A stretch of DNA of 17,909 nucleotides from Candidatus Bathyarchaeota archaeon B26-1 (GTDB lineage Archaea > Thermoproteota > Bathyarchaeia > Bathyarchaeales > B26-1), in NCBI GenBank assembly GCA_001593925.1, contig LUCD01000026.1:1-17909 (forward strand), given 5' to 3'. The notes under the pieces were generated by a model. The model was not told the origin of the DNA, searched no databases, and saw only the letters and a list, made by a program, of their open reading frames with translations. Made by a program: the position numbers and the translations under genes. Positions 1-6,747 of the stretch are shown here, in pieces; the first letter of the stretch is position 1; every line of letters starts with the position of its first letter.

Positions 1-1592
1 TCCTCTTCATGATCTTCTTTTTAAGAGCCGTGGAGGAGAAGGTCTCCTTCAAGAAGAGCCTTTTGTACTCCGTGGCTTCCGGCTTGTCCCTGGGTTACAT
101 AACGGCTTCTTGGGGGGCCGCCCGTTATCCGATCGCGATGACCGCGCTCTTCGCCTTAGTTTTGTTGCTGATGCGCCAATACTCAACTAAGCTACTCGTC
201 AGTTACGGCGTAACCTTCGGCTTAACCCTCTTCATATGCGTCAATGTCCCGAAACTCGGCTTCGGATTTCTGCGGGAAGCAACCCTCATGCCCGTCTACG
301 GAGTTCTCCTACTAATGTGCATATTCGAAGCCTACAGCCGTATGAGAACCCGGAGGCTCAAGGTGATCTGTAGCGGAGGTATAATCGCTCTATCCGTCGT
401 TGCGTTCGCTCTACTTTGGAGCATGGGCTACGTTAAGCCTCTTGGAGCAAAATTCATCTCGACATTGAACCCTTTCTTGAGGTCTTCCTATCCCCTGTTC
501 GAGTCGGTTGCTGAGCATAAGCCGTCGGCTTGGGCTACCTTCTACTACGACTTCGGCGTTCTCTTCCTGCCTTTAGGAATTTTCTTCGCGGTTCAGATGG
601 GAACCCGGAGGGGAATCTTCCTGACCATATACGGATTGACAGCTATCTACTTCGCCAGCACCATGATCAGGCTTACCCTCATCTTGGCTCCAGCCGTTAG
701 CCTCCTTTGGGCCCTAGCGGTAGTCCGGCTGGCGAGGCCCTTCATAGTCCTGTTGAAAGAGAAGACCGTGCCGACGAAACGGAGAGCCCGCTTTAGGGCG
801 CGTCTGGGAAAGGAGTTCAGCGGAGCAGCTGTACTCGTGATCTTCCTTCTCCTCGTTTTCAACTTTGTAATAGGGACGGACTTCATGATGGGGCCGAGGG
901 CTCAAGGTCCGAGGGTCTTCTCTCAAGCCTACTCACCCGTCACGATAGCGGCGGCGAGCCTCCCCGTCAAACCGTCCTCGACGGTCACCGACTGGTTTGA
1001 GGCTCTAGCGTGGATGAGGGAGGAGCTTCCCCCTTCACCTCCATACGGGCCAACCGTGGTAGCCAGCTGGTGGGACTACGGTTACTGGATAACGACGATC
1101 GGTAACAAGACCTCTCTAGCCGACAACCAGACCTTCAACTGGACCCAGATAGAGCAGATAGCGAAGATGTTCATGTCCCCCGTGAATGAGTCGATCAAGA
1201 TACTCAAAAGATACAACGTAACCCACGTCCTTGTCTTCACGTCGATCACCAAGGACGGGTGGGACCTACCCTACGGCGAGGCTGGGAAGTTCAAGTGGAT
1301 GATAAAGATAGCGGGCCTCAACGAGACCAAGTTCGGTCGAGATGTCTTTTCTGGGGGGCGGTCTTACTGGGAGTGGAGCAGCTACGGGAAGAACACGACT
1401 CTCTACTTGATGATGACCTACGGCAAGTACAGGAAGGTTCCAGACTCCCAATACGTTCAAAGCCAGTACTGGGGAGTCTACCAGAACTTTGAGCTCTTCA
1501 ATAAACATTTCAAACTCGTGTACTACTCGAGGGGTGAAGCCGTGAACAACGCCTATTACGCGCTCATACTCATCTATGAAGTGAAGTACTAG
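1..1592 (+). CDS. aglB: STT3/AglB-type oligosaccharyltransferase, 5' truncated by window edge
   Basis: Catalytic subunit of N-glycosylation: a membrane enzyme that moves a dolichol-linked glycan onto Asn of N-X-S/T sequons on the outer face of the membrane. The frame is open to the left edge, so the first visible ATG (position 9) is probably internal. Several N-terminal membrane helices and the first-loop DxD metal motif lie outside the window. Counting from that ATG, the visible part has STT3-like helices (with the typical SWG turn near residue 35), an external-loop motif ESVAEH near residue 165 that corresponds to the SVSE/TIXE motif, several more helices to about residue 290, then a soluble C-terminal domain with the catalytic signature WWDYG at about 354-358. 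The gene ends tail to tail with the next one; the two TAG stops share the bases CTAG. Family assignment is secure; the N terminus cannot be judged. Confidence 0.93.
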   Translation, partial: LFMIFFLRAVEEKVSFKKSLLYSVASGLSLGYITASWGAARYPIAMTALFALVLLLMRQYSTKLLVSYGVTFGLTLFICVNVPKLGFGFLREATLMPVYGVLLLMCIFEAYSRMRTRRLKVICSGGIIALSVVAFALLWSMGYVKPLGAKFISTLNPFLRSSYPLFESVAEHKPSAWATFYYDFGVLFLPLGIFFAVQMGTRRGIFLTIYGLTAIYFASTMIRLTLILAPAVSLLWALAVVRLARPFIVLLKEKTVPTKRRARFRARLGKEFSGAAVLVIFLLLVFNFVIGTDFMMGPRAQGPRVFSQAYSPVTIAAASLPVKPSSTVTDWFEALAWMREELPPSPPYGPTVVASWWDYGYWITTIGNKTSLADNQTFNWTQIEQIAKMFMSPVNESIKILKRYNVTHVLVFTSITKDGWDLPYGEAGKFKWMIKIAGLNETKFGRDVFSGGRSYWEWSSYGKNTTLYLMMTYGKYRKVPDSQYVQSQYWGVYQNFELFNKHFKLVYYSRGEAVNNAYYALILIYEVKY

Positions 1593-2269
1593 GCTTGGAG
1601 CAGAATCAGCACCTCTATAACCGCGGCCAGCAAGAGGATGACCGTTGAGGCCGTTATCATCTTAGGTGCACTATTCAGTTCTTGTTTGAGAGCCTTCAAG
1701 CCTCCCTTCGCCGCGGTGTACGTGATCCAGAAGCTCTCCGAGAGGGCTAGGCTGTAGGCCACGTACTCCATAACAGCGTGTGGGAAGACCATCACGGAGA
1801 GTAGGAGAAGAAGCGGGTTGCCTCCATGGAGCGCCCCCAGAGCTGCCAGAACCCTCCCAGTTGAGTAGAGCACGTATACCCCATGGATGATTCCCAGCAC
1901 CGGAACAAACATGAAGAGGCAGTGTATCAGGTTGTTACCGAAGATCACCGCTACACCTATCTCCGGAGCGTTGAGGATTATGTTCCTTACCTTCTCGGTC
2001 TCGCGGAGAATCATCTGAGCCTCTGAACTGTCCATGCTCGAGAGAGCACCCGCAATGGTCGAGGTGAAACCGACGGCGAAGAAGACCGCCACAAGCATAA
2101 AACGTTTCGATATAGAGACTTTAGGAAGCCGGTCTTCAAGGGTTAACGTCTCCGCGTATGTTGGGGGCTGAACAACCAGCCTTAGAGGGGCTCCGCAGTT
2201 GGGACAGAACCTGGCTTCTTCATCTTCAGGTATCTTGAACCCGCATCGACTACAACGGGACATGGCCAT
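1589..2269 (-). CDS. Zinc-ribbon SpoIIM-like (DUF95) membrane protein
   Basis: Membrane protein of the stage II sporulation M family, common in non-sporulating archaea, function unknown. The N terminus is a short zinc ribbon with two CxxC pairs (CSRC and CPNC). A linker follows, then one hydrophobic helix, an extracytoplasmic stretch, and a cluster of helices. These carry SpoIIM-like features: a GNN before a helix, conserved glycines, and a PHAVMEY stretch matching the family's PHxxxE signature. I placed the start at the ATG at 2269, five residues before the first cysteine. An upstream in-frame GTG at 2338 would add 23 unremarkable residues, and TATA-like sequence just beyond 2338 means that longer form cannot be excluded. 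It is divergent from the threonine-synthase-like gene and overlaps the STT3 stop. Possible roles in membrane organisation or vesicles are speculation. Confidence 0.8.
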   Translation of the reverse strand: MAMSRCSRCGFKIPEDEEARFCPNCGAPLRLVVQPPTYAETLTLEDRLPKVSISKRFMLVAVFFAVGFTSTIAGALSSMDSSEAQMILRETEKVRNIILNAPEIGVAVIFGNNLIHCLFMFVPVLGIIHGVYVLYSTGRVLAALGALHGGNPLLLLLSVMVFPHAVMEYVAYSLALSESFWITYTAAKGGLKALKQELNSAPKMITASTVILLLAAVIEVLILLQA

Positions 2270-2338
2270 CGAATCCAAAGGATGTATTGGATGTGGGGTA
2301 GATAAGTTATGCGCTTTGGAGGCCCAACCAAACTTCAC

Positions 2339-2425
2339 CGAGCGACACTAAACCTTTAATCTTTAACCCTCCTCCTTTTTTGGGGGAGTACTATTAAAAG
2401 GGTTGAAGAGGGATATTTTTAGTGG
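2339..2425. promoter_or_regulatory. Divergent intergenic promoter region
   Basis: This 87-bp gap separates two divergent genes. For the + strand gene, TATTAAAA at 2392-2399 is a good archaeal TATA box. Its centre is about 30 bp from the ATG at 2426, so the transcript would be leaderless or nearly so, and no Shine-Dalgarno sequence is seen. For the - strand gene, the complement of about 2349-2366 is AT rich (TTAAAG and ATTAAAG) and would place initiation near 2330. Just upstream of the + strand TATA box lies an interrupted inverted repeat, CTCC at 2372-2375 and GGAG at 2385-2388, around a T tract. Confidence 0.55.
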
Positions 2426-3841
2426 ATGGTTCGGATGAGCCTCCTTGTATGCATCGACTGCGAGAGCGTGGTTGAGCCTTATCCGCCCAAGTATAAGTGT
2501 CCAGTGTGCGGCGGCCTACTCGAGTACAGGATGAGACCTGAGAGGTTGAGGGCCGCCGAGTTCAGCGGCCCCCTTACCTTCTGGAGGTACCGTAGCCTCC
2601 TCCCCGAGGTAAAGAACCTTGTGACGATGAATGAGGGGGGAACCCCGCTTCACGTTGTAAGCCGTCTAGCCGACCGGATGGATGTGAGGAGCCTCCTCCT
2701 CAAGGATGAGACGCGGAACCCGACGGGCTCCTTCAGGGACAGAAGCGCGGCCCTCCTCCTCTCCAACGCCATAGACCTAAACTACGAAACCTTGATCTGC
2801 GCCACCAACGGGAATATGGGGGCTTCTCTGGCCGCGTACTGTGCCAAGTACGGGCTCCTCTGCCACGTTCTGATCCCGAAGATAATGGATGTTGGTAAGC
2901 TCGCCCAGATGCTCATATACGACGCCGTGATCGAGGAGTGCGGCGAGACAGTGGACAAGTCCATAGAGGAGGCTGAGAGGCTGGCGTCCGAGACTGGATG
3001 GTATCAAGCTACGCCTGAGCTCAACCCCCTAACCCTCGAGGCTCAGAAGACTATCTCATACGAGGTTTCGGAGCAGATGGGGGTTCCAGACTGGTTCATA
3101 GTCCCTATGGGAAGCGGCGGAACGATCTACTCGATCTGGAAAGGCTTTAAGGAACTCAAAGAGATGGGTAGGATAGACTCGACGCCGAGGATGATAGGCG
3201 TCCAAGCCGAGGGATGCTCACCTATAATAGACTCTTACCGGAAGGCTGAGGACTCTAAAGGTAGGAGAGTCGGTATGTCTCTAACCCACGCGGTGGGCAT
3301 ACTCGTCAGAAAGCCCCTCCAGCTGGAGATGGCCATCAAAGCCATAAAAGAATCGGATGGAACAGCCCTCTCAGTCTCCGACAAGGAGATATTCCAAGCC
3401 GAACAGGCTATAGCTAAACTGGAAGGCATATTCGCCGAGCCTGCTAGCTCAGCGACGATAGCCGCTCTGAAGAGAATACGGGACAGTGGAATGCTAGACC
3501 AAAAAGACAGGGTTGTCTGTCTAATAACGGGGAGCGGGTTGAAAGCCACGGACGTTCTCCAAGCCCTGGCCAAGAAGAGAAAGACAGCGGTGCTCGGCGC
3601 CGAGCTCAGCACGAAGGAGAGGATTCTCCGGATTCTAAGCCAGAGGGACGCCTACGGGTACGAGATATGGAAAGCCTTGGGTAAAACCATGACGAGAGTC
3701 GCCGTTTACCAGCACCTAAACGACTTGGATAAGAAGGGGCTCACAACAACGTACAGCAAAGAGAAGAGGAAGTATTTCCGGATAACGGAGCGGGGAAGGC
3801 GGGTTCTCCGAGCCATAGATGAGCTGAAGATTCTACTTTAG
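2426..3841 (+). CDS. Threonine-synthase-like PLP-fold protein with C-terminal winged helix, PLP lysine replaced by Arg
   Basis: Relative of threonine synthase, the PLP enzyme that turns O-phosphohomoserine into threonine, but probably not a normal one. Domains: an N-terminal zinc ribbon (C9, C12, C25, C28) as in many archaeal ThrC proteins; the two-lobed fold-type II body (about 40-385) with NPTGSF, NGNMGAS, the phosphate-cup loop MGSGGT and the C-terminal SGLK; then a PadR-like winged helix (about 393-471) with YGYEI, a recognition segment VYQHLNDL and a basic wing. The family motif is SFKD, whose lysine forms the Schiff base with PLP. Here residue 104 is Arg (AGG at 2735-2737), giving SFRD, with no lysine beside it. 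The rest of the pocket looks intact. It may be a PLP- or amino-acid-binding regulator, or an enzyme with a changed mechanism. Annotation pipelines would probably call it thrC. Start: ATG 2426 after a well-spaced TATA box. Confidence 0.85.
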   Translation: MVRMSLLVCIDCESVVEPYPPKYKCPVCGGLLEYRMRPERLRAAEFSGPLTFWRYRSLLPEVKNLVTMNEGGTPLHVVSRLADRMDVRSLLLKDETRNPTGSFRDRSAALLLSNAIDLNYETLICATNGNMGASLAAYCAKYGLLCHVLIPKIMDVGKLAQMLIYDAVIEECGETVDKSIEEAERLASETGWYQATPELNPLTLEAQKTISYEVSEQMGVPDWFIVPMGSGGTIYSIWKGFKELKEMGRIDSTPRMIGVQAEGCSPIIDSYRKAEDSKGRRVGMSLTHAVGILVRKPLQLEMAIKAIKESDGTALSVSDKEIFQAEQAIAKLEGIFAEPASSATIAALKRIRDSGMLDQKDRVVCLITGSGLKATDVLQALAKKRKTAVLGAELSTKERILRILSQRDAYGYEIWKALGKTMTRVAVYQHLNDLDKKGLTTTYSKEKRKYFRITERGRRVLRAIDELKILL

Positions 3842-3849
3842 GGTAACCC

Positions 3850-3859
3850 TTTATTTTTT
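3850..3859 (+). terminator. U-rich tract after the threonine-synthase-like gene
   Basis: A T-rich run starts 9 bases past the stop codon, with one A and one small palindrome (AGGGTAACCCT) just before it. U tracts without a strong hairpin are the usual archaeal termination signal and the substrate of aCPSF1-type factors, one of which is encoded in this window. It lies only about 40 bp before purF, so partial readthrough is possible. Confidence 0.4.
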
Positions 3860-3897
3860 CCAAAAACTTTTAATGTGGTGAAGAGTCTGGTGGAGCC

Positions 3898-5328
3898 ATG
3901 ATGAGGGAGCACTGCGGGGTCATAGGTGTATTCTCCCTGGAAGGCTGCAACGTAGTTCCCATGATCATCTCCGGACTGGAGGCTCTCCAGCATAGAGGGC
4001 AAGAGTCTTGGGGGATAGCCGTCCCCAACCGCAAGCCCCTCAAGAGGTTGGGCATCGTCTCCCAAGTCACCGAAGGAGAATATAAGGCCCTCCTCAAGAT
4101 GAACGCCAACGTTGGGATAGGCCACGTCAGGTACTCAACTACGGCTAAGTCAACCCTGCGGAACGCCCATCCACTGAAGATAGGAGGGTCTGAAGGATTC
4201 TGCATAGCCCATAACGGAACCCTCGACAGAGAGTATCTCCTCCGAAACCTTACGGAAAGCGGGCTCTCCCCGCCCCCAAACATGACGGACACGGAACTTA
4301 TGGGCCTCGGGCTTCACCAGAACCTGAAGGCGGGTCTAGGATGGGCTGAAGGGCTAAGAGCTCTCAATCCCCACCTCAACGGCTCCTTCTCCATCGTAAT
4401 CTTAACCTCTAAAGGGGAGCTGATCGCCGCTAGGGACGAGAAGGGGTTCAGGCCCCTCTGTTTAGGATGGCAGGAGGAGACCTCATCGTACATCGTGGCC
4501 TCGGAGAGCTGCGCGCTCGACCGGCTTGGCGCCGAGCTCATCCGGGATGTTCAGCCCGGCGAGCTCCTGAAGATCAGCAAGGATGGGGTTGAGGAGTACA
4601 GGTTCGCGGAGGCCGAGAGGCACGCTCACTGCCCCTTCGAATTCACATACTTCGCGCATCCAAGCAGCTACATCGAGGGTGTCAACGTCTACTACGCTAG
4701 GAAGAGGATGGGACATATACTCGCCGAGAAGTATCCCATAGACGGAGACGTTGTCATCCCTGTTCCAGACTCGGCTAGGCCGGCCGCCCTAGGATACTCA
4801 GAACATTCAGGCATACCCTTCGAGGAAGGCTTGATGAAGGACCGTTACCGGAGGAAGGGAAGCTGGCGGAGCTTCATAGAGCCGGAGAAACGCGAGGAGG
4901 TAGTTCTCAACATAACTCCCATAAAGAAGGCTATAGAGGGGAAGCGTGTAATCCTGATAGACGACAGTATAGTCCGGGGGACGAGCTCCAAGATAATCGT
5001 GAAGTCTAAGCTCAAGGCGGCCAAGGAGGTCTCCCTGCTCCTAACGTTCCCGCCGATAATCTATCCCTGCTACGCGGGCATAGACTTCCCAACCCAAGAG
5101 GAACTCCTCGCCTACAAGGTGTGTAAGGGCAAGTGCTCGCTTAAAGAGATAAATGAACTGGTTGGGAAGGAGGTAGGCGTTAAGACTCTAGGCTACAACG
5201 ATGTAGAAGGCTTAAGCGAGGGCATAGGCATACCGGTAGACGAGCTCTGCCTCTCATGCACAACGGGCGACTACGGATGCTTCAAATATAAACCCAAGTT
5301 CAGGACTAGGGAGGAGATGAAGGGATAG
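3898..5328 (+). CDS. purF: Amidophosphoribosyltransferase, Fe-S type
   Basis: First committed step of purine synthesis: PRPP plus glutamine give 5-phosphoribosylamine. The protein begins MMREHC, so removal of a five-residue propeptide would expose Cys6 as the N-terminal nucleophile of the glutaminase. Glutaminase motifs QHRGQESWG, GHVRYST and HNGTL follow. The phosphoribosyltransferase half carries the PRPP loop VILIDDSIVRGTSS at 351-364. Cysteines at 245, 391, 451 and 454 match the four 4Fe-4S ligands of the Bacillus subtilis type enzyme in context (CPFEF, PCYAGID, CLSC), so an oxygen-sensitive structural cluster is expected. Length (476) is normal. The start is supported by GGTGG at 3889-3893, four bases before the ATG. 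A second ATG directly follows the first. AT-rich promoter sequence lies at 3850-3875. It stands alone on its strand; guaA is 1.4 kb downstream. Confidence 0.96.
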   Translation: MMREHCGVIGVFSLEGCNVVPMIISGLEALQHRGQESWGIAVPNRKPLKRLGIVSQVTEGEYKALLKMNANVGIGHVRYSTTAKSTLRNAHPLKIGGSEGFCIAHNGTLDREYLLRNLTESGLSPPPNMTDTELMGLGLHQNLKAGLGWAEGLRALNPHLNGSFSIVILTSKGELIAARDEKGFRPLCLGWQEETSSYIVASESCALDRLGAELIRDVQPGELLKISKDGVEEYRFAEAERHAHCPFEFTYFAHPSSYIEGVNVYYARKRMGHILAEKYPIDGDVVIPVPDSARPAALGYSEHSGIPFEEGLMKDRYRRKGSWRSFIEPEKREEVVLNITPIKKAIEGKRVILIDDSIVRGTSSKIIVKSKLKAAKEVSLLLTFPPIIYPCYAGIDFPTQEELLAYKVCKGKCSLKEINELVGKEVGVKTLGYNDVEGLSEGIGIPVDELCLSCTTGDYGCFKYKPKFRTREEMKG

Positions 5329-5339
5329 AAGGGCTCCGC

Positions 5340-5765
5340 CTATTCTCCAGCCAACCCTCTAAACAGTATTGAGAGAACCCCCAGAATGACGAGGATCACG
5401 GCTACACCGTTTATCGACGGGTGGATTCCCGCAAGCAGAGGAGAGTAAAGCAGATAGAAGATCAGGATCGTCGCGGAATACAACGCGGCCCTAACCTTCC
5501 GCTCCACATCCTCCAGACGGCTCCTCCTTCTCCTCCGAGCCCACTTGTAAGCCAAGACCTCCGAAGCCGCATCCAACACGTCCCTCAACCCCCTCAAACC
5601 CCTGAAGAGGAAGAAGGAGAAACCCAGAAGGATTATCAAGCTGCAGGGCAAGAGTAACCCCGCCGGGTCTATCCCCAACGCGATGGGTATAAAGACCAGA
5701 ACCCCGAAGAGCCAGATGAGTAACGCGGCGGAGAGGTTTCTCTGGAAGAATCTTCCCAACAACAA
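5340..5765 (-). CDS. Four-helix membrane protein, paralogue of the gene at 6098-6655
   Basis: Small hydrophobic protein of unknown function with four likely membrane helices and a basic cytoplasmic loop (RRRRR near residue 78). It is clearly related to the larger protein two genes upstream: AALLIWLFGVLVFIPIA here against AAILIWLFGRLVFVPIA there, and IHPSINGVAVI against IHVALSGVALL. The start is uncertain. The open frame offers only a TTG at 5765. The residues encoded just upstream of it (LLKVRRISNAIL) still align with the paralogue (YEKVRSESRETIA), up to a TGA at 5805-5807. An ATG with a fair Shine-Dalgarno sequence at 5806-5808 is in a different frame. The 5' end may therefore be frameshifted or decayed. 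Last gene of a three-gene - strand group, ending 11 bp from the purF stop. Confidence 0.6.
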   Translation of the reverse strand: MLLGRFFQRNLSAALLIWLFGVLVFIPIALGIDPAGLLLPCSLIILLGFSFFLFRGLRGLRDVLDAASEVLAYKWARRRRRSRLEDVERKVRAALYSATILIFYLLYSPLLAGIHPSINGVAVILVILGVLSILFRGLAGE

Positions 5766-5831
5766 GATCGCGTTTGAGATTCGCCTTACCTTCAGTAGCG
5801 TTTCTCATCTTCAGCCCTCTTTACCCCTTTC

Positions 5832-6068
5832 TCACTCCACGGTTCTCATCATGTTCTTCACCAGGATGTAGACGATCCCCGTCGAAGTCAACACGGCGAT
5901 TACCAGCCCAGAGATTATCAGGAGCGCCTTCTCCACGTTGTTCCCCCAAGGTAGCCATTGGAGAAGAGCCTCGAGAATCTCCGGGTAATACACGCCGAAG
6001 AAGAGAAAAAATAGTAGGTCGGCGATAAGGATCATCGCTAGGAAGGAGAGCTTCAGTGGTAGGCTCAA
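5832..6068 (-). CDS. Small two-helix membrane protein, unknown
   Basis: A 78-residue protein with two hydrophobic helices (about residues 5-27 and 47-70) joined by a short loop containing aromatic residues and the sequence LPWGNN. No family recognised. Read from a TTG at 6068 with a purine-rich GAGGGGAAG a suitable distance upstream. An internal ATG (residue 12) would cut into the first helix. It lies between two paralogous membrane-protein genes on the same strand, 29 bp after the stop of the first and just before the second, so it is probably cotranscribed and may be a partner subunit. The lack of an ATG start and the small size lower confidence. Confidence 0.5.
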   Translation of the reverse strand: MSLPLKLSFLAMILIADLLFFLFFGVYYPEILEALLQWLPWGNNVEKALLIISGLVIAVLTSTGIVYILVKNMMRTVE

Positions 6069-6097
6069 GTCGACGGCTTCCCCTCTAAGGTTATTCC

Positions 6098-6655
6098 TTA
6101 AGGTTTGCTCAGAGCCTTCTTAGCCCACGCGGTTGTGTACCTCCGTATCTCCTCCGAAACTGCCTGAACCACCCTCCAAATCTTGTAGATCGCCCACACA
6201 ACTATGGCCAGCAACGCGACTCCGGAGAGGGCTACGTGTATCCTCGACAGGAAGTCCACGAAGAGCATGTAGATGAGCGAGACGACGATTATGTCGAAGA
6301 CTCCTCGAAGCGCGGTTCTGTAGTGTTCAACCTCCTCGGGAGAGACATCGTAGGGAGCACCTATCTCGCAGGCGGCGAAGCCGGCTAACCCCTCGATGAG
6401 CCTCCGGACGTCAAAGATCATCCTGAACACGATCACGGCCAACGCAACTATCAGGATGAAGTTCAGTAGCTGCGGCAGTGGATATCCCAAGAAGTAGATG
6501 CCTTCAGCGATCGGAACAAAGACGAGTCTACCGAAGAGCCAGATCAAGATCGCCGCTGATACGTCGAGGATTATCCTCGGCAGAACCGACGCGATCGTCT
6601 CCCTCGACTCGCTTCGAACCTTCTCGTAATATCCTTCAACCTCTTCACTCGACAT
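6098..6655 (-). CDS. Four-helix membrane protein, unknown family
   Basis: A 185-residue protein: a charged N-terminal segment (about 1-22, rich in Glu and Ser), four membrane helices at about 28-52, 60-82, 113-133 and 138-160, and a basic C-terminal tail with KKALSK. Between helices 2 and 3 is an acidic loop with a single Cys. No recognised catalytic motif. First gene of the - strand group and paralogue of the last one (5340-5765), which looks like tandem duplication with a small unrelated gene between. The start is well supported: the reverse complement has GGGGTGA about seven bases before the ATG. A TATA element on its strand (complement of 6704-6712) would give a leader of about 25 nt. Function cannot be read from the sequence. 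Confidence 0.75.
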   Translation of the reverse strand: MSSEEVEGYYEKVRSESRETIASVLPRIILDVSAAILIWLFGRLVFVPIAEGIYFLGYPLPQLLNFILIVALAVIVFRMIFDVRRLIEGLAGFAACEIGAPYDVSPEEVEHYRTALRGVFDIIVVSLIYMLFVDFLSRIHVALSGVALLAIVVWAIYKIWRVVQAVSEEIRRYTTAWAKKALSKP

Positions 6656-6703
6656 TAAAGTTCACCCCTACTCTCTCCCCTTCTATATTCAAGAAAATTA
6701 CAG

Positions 6704-6712
6704 GTATATAAA
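6704..6712. promoter_or_regulatory. Near-symmetric TATA box between the membrane-gene group and guaA
   Basis: GTATATAAA reads as a TATA box on the + strand and as TTTATATAC on the - strand. It is about 40 bp before the guaA ATG and about 50 bp before the ATG of the gene at 6655, at distances giving leaders of roughly 14 and 25 nt. It is the only clear TATA element in the 92-bp gap, so one element may serve both directions. Confidence 0.5.
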
Positions 6713-6747
6713 CTACGTGACGAATATGGGGTACGGAGAGTCTGGTG

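Noticed and set aside
3235..3612. 125-codon - strand frame inside the threonine-synthase-like gene
   Set aside because: Shadow of a strongly supported coding region; low-complexity Ser/Ala-rich translation without motifs.
5491..5808. Overlapping 105-codon frame on the - strand with an ATG and fair ribosome site
   Set aside because: After the first residues its composition is not protein-like, and the other frame has four good membrane helices and a clear paralogue. Only its ATG is of interest, as a sign of a frameshift.
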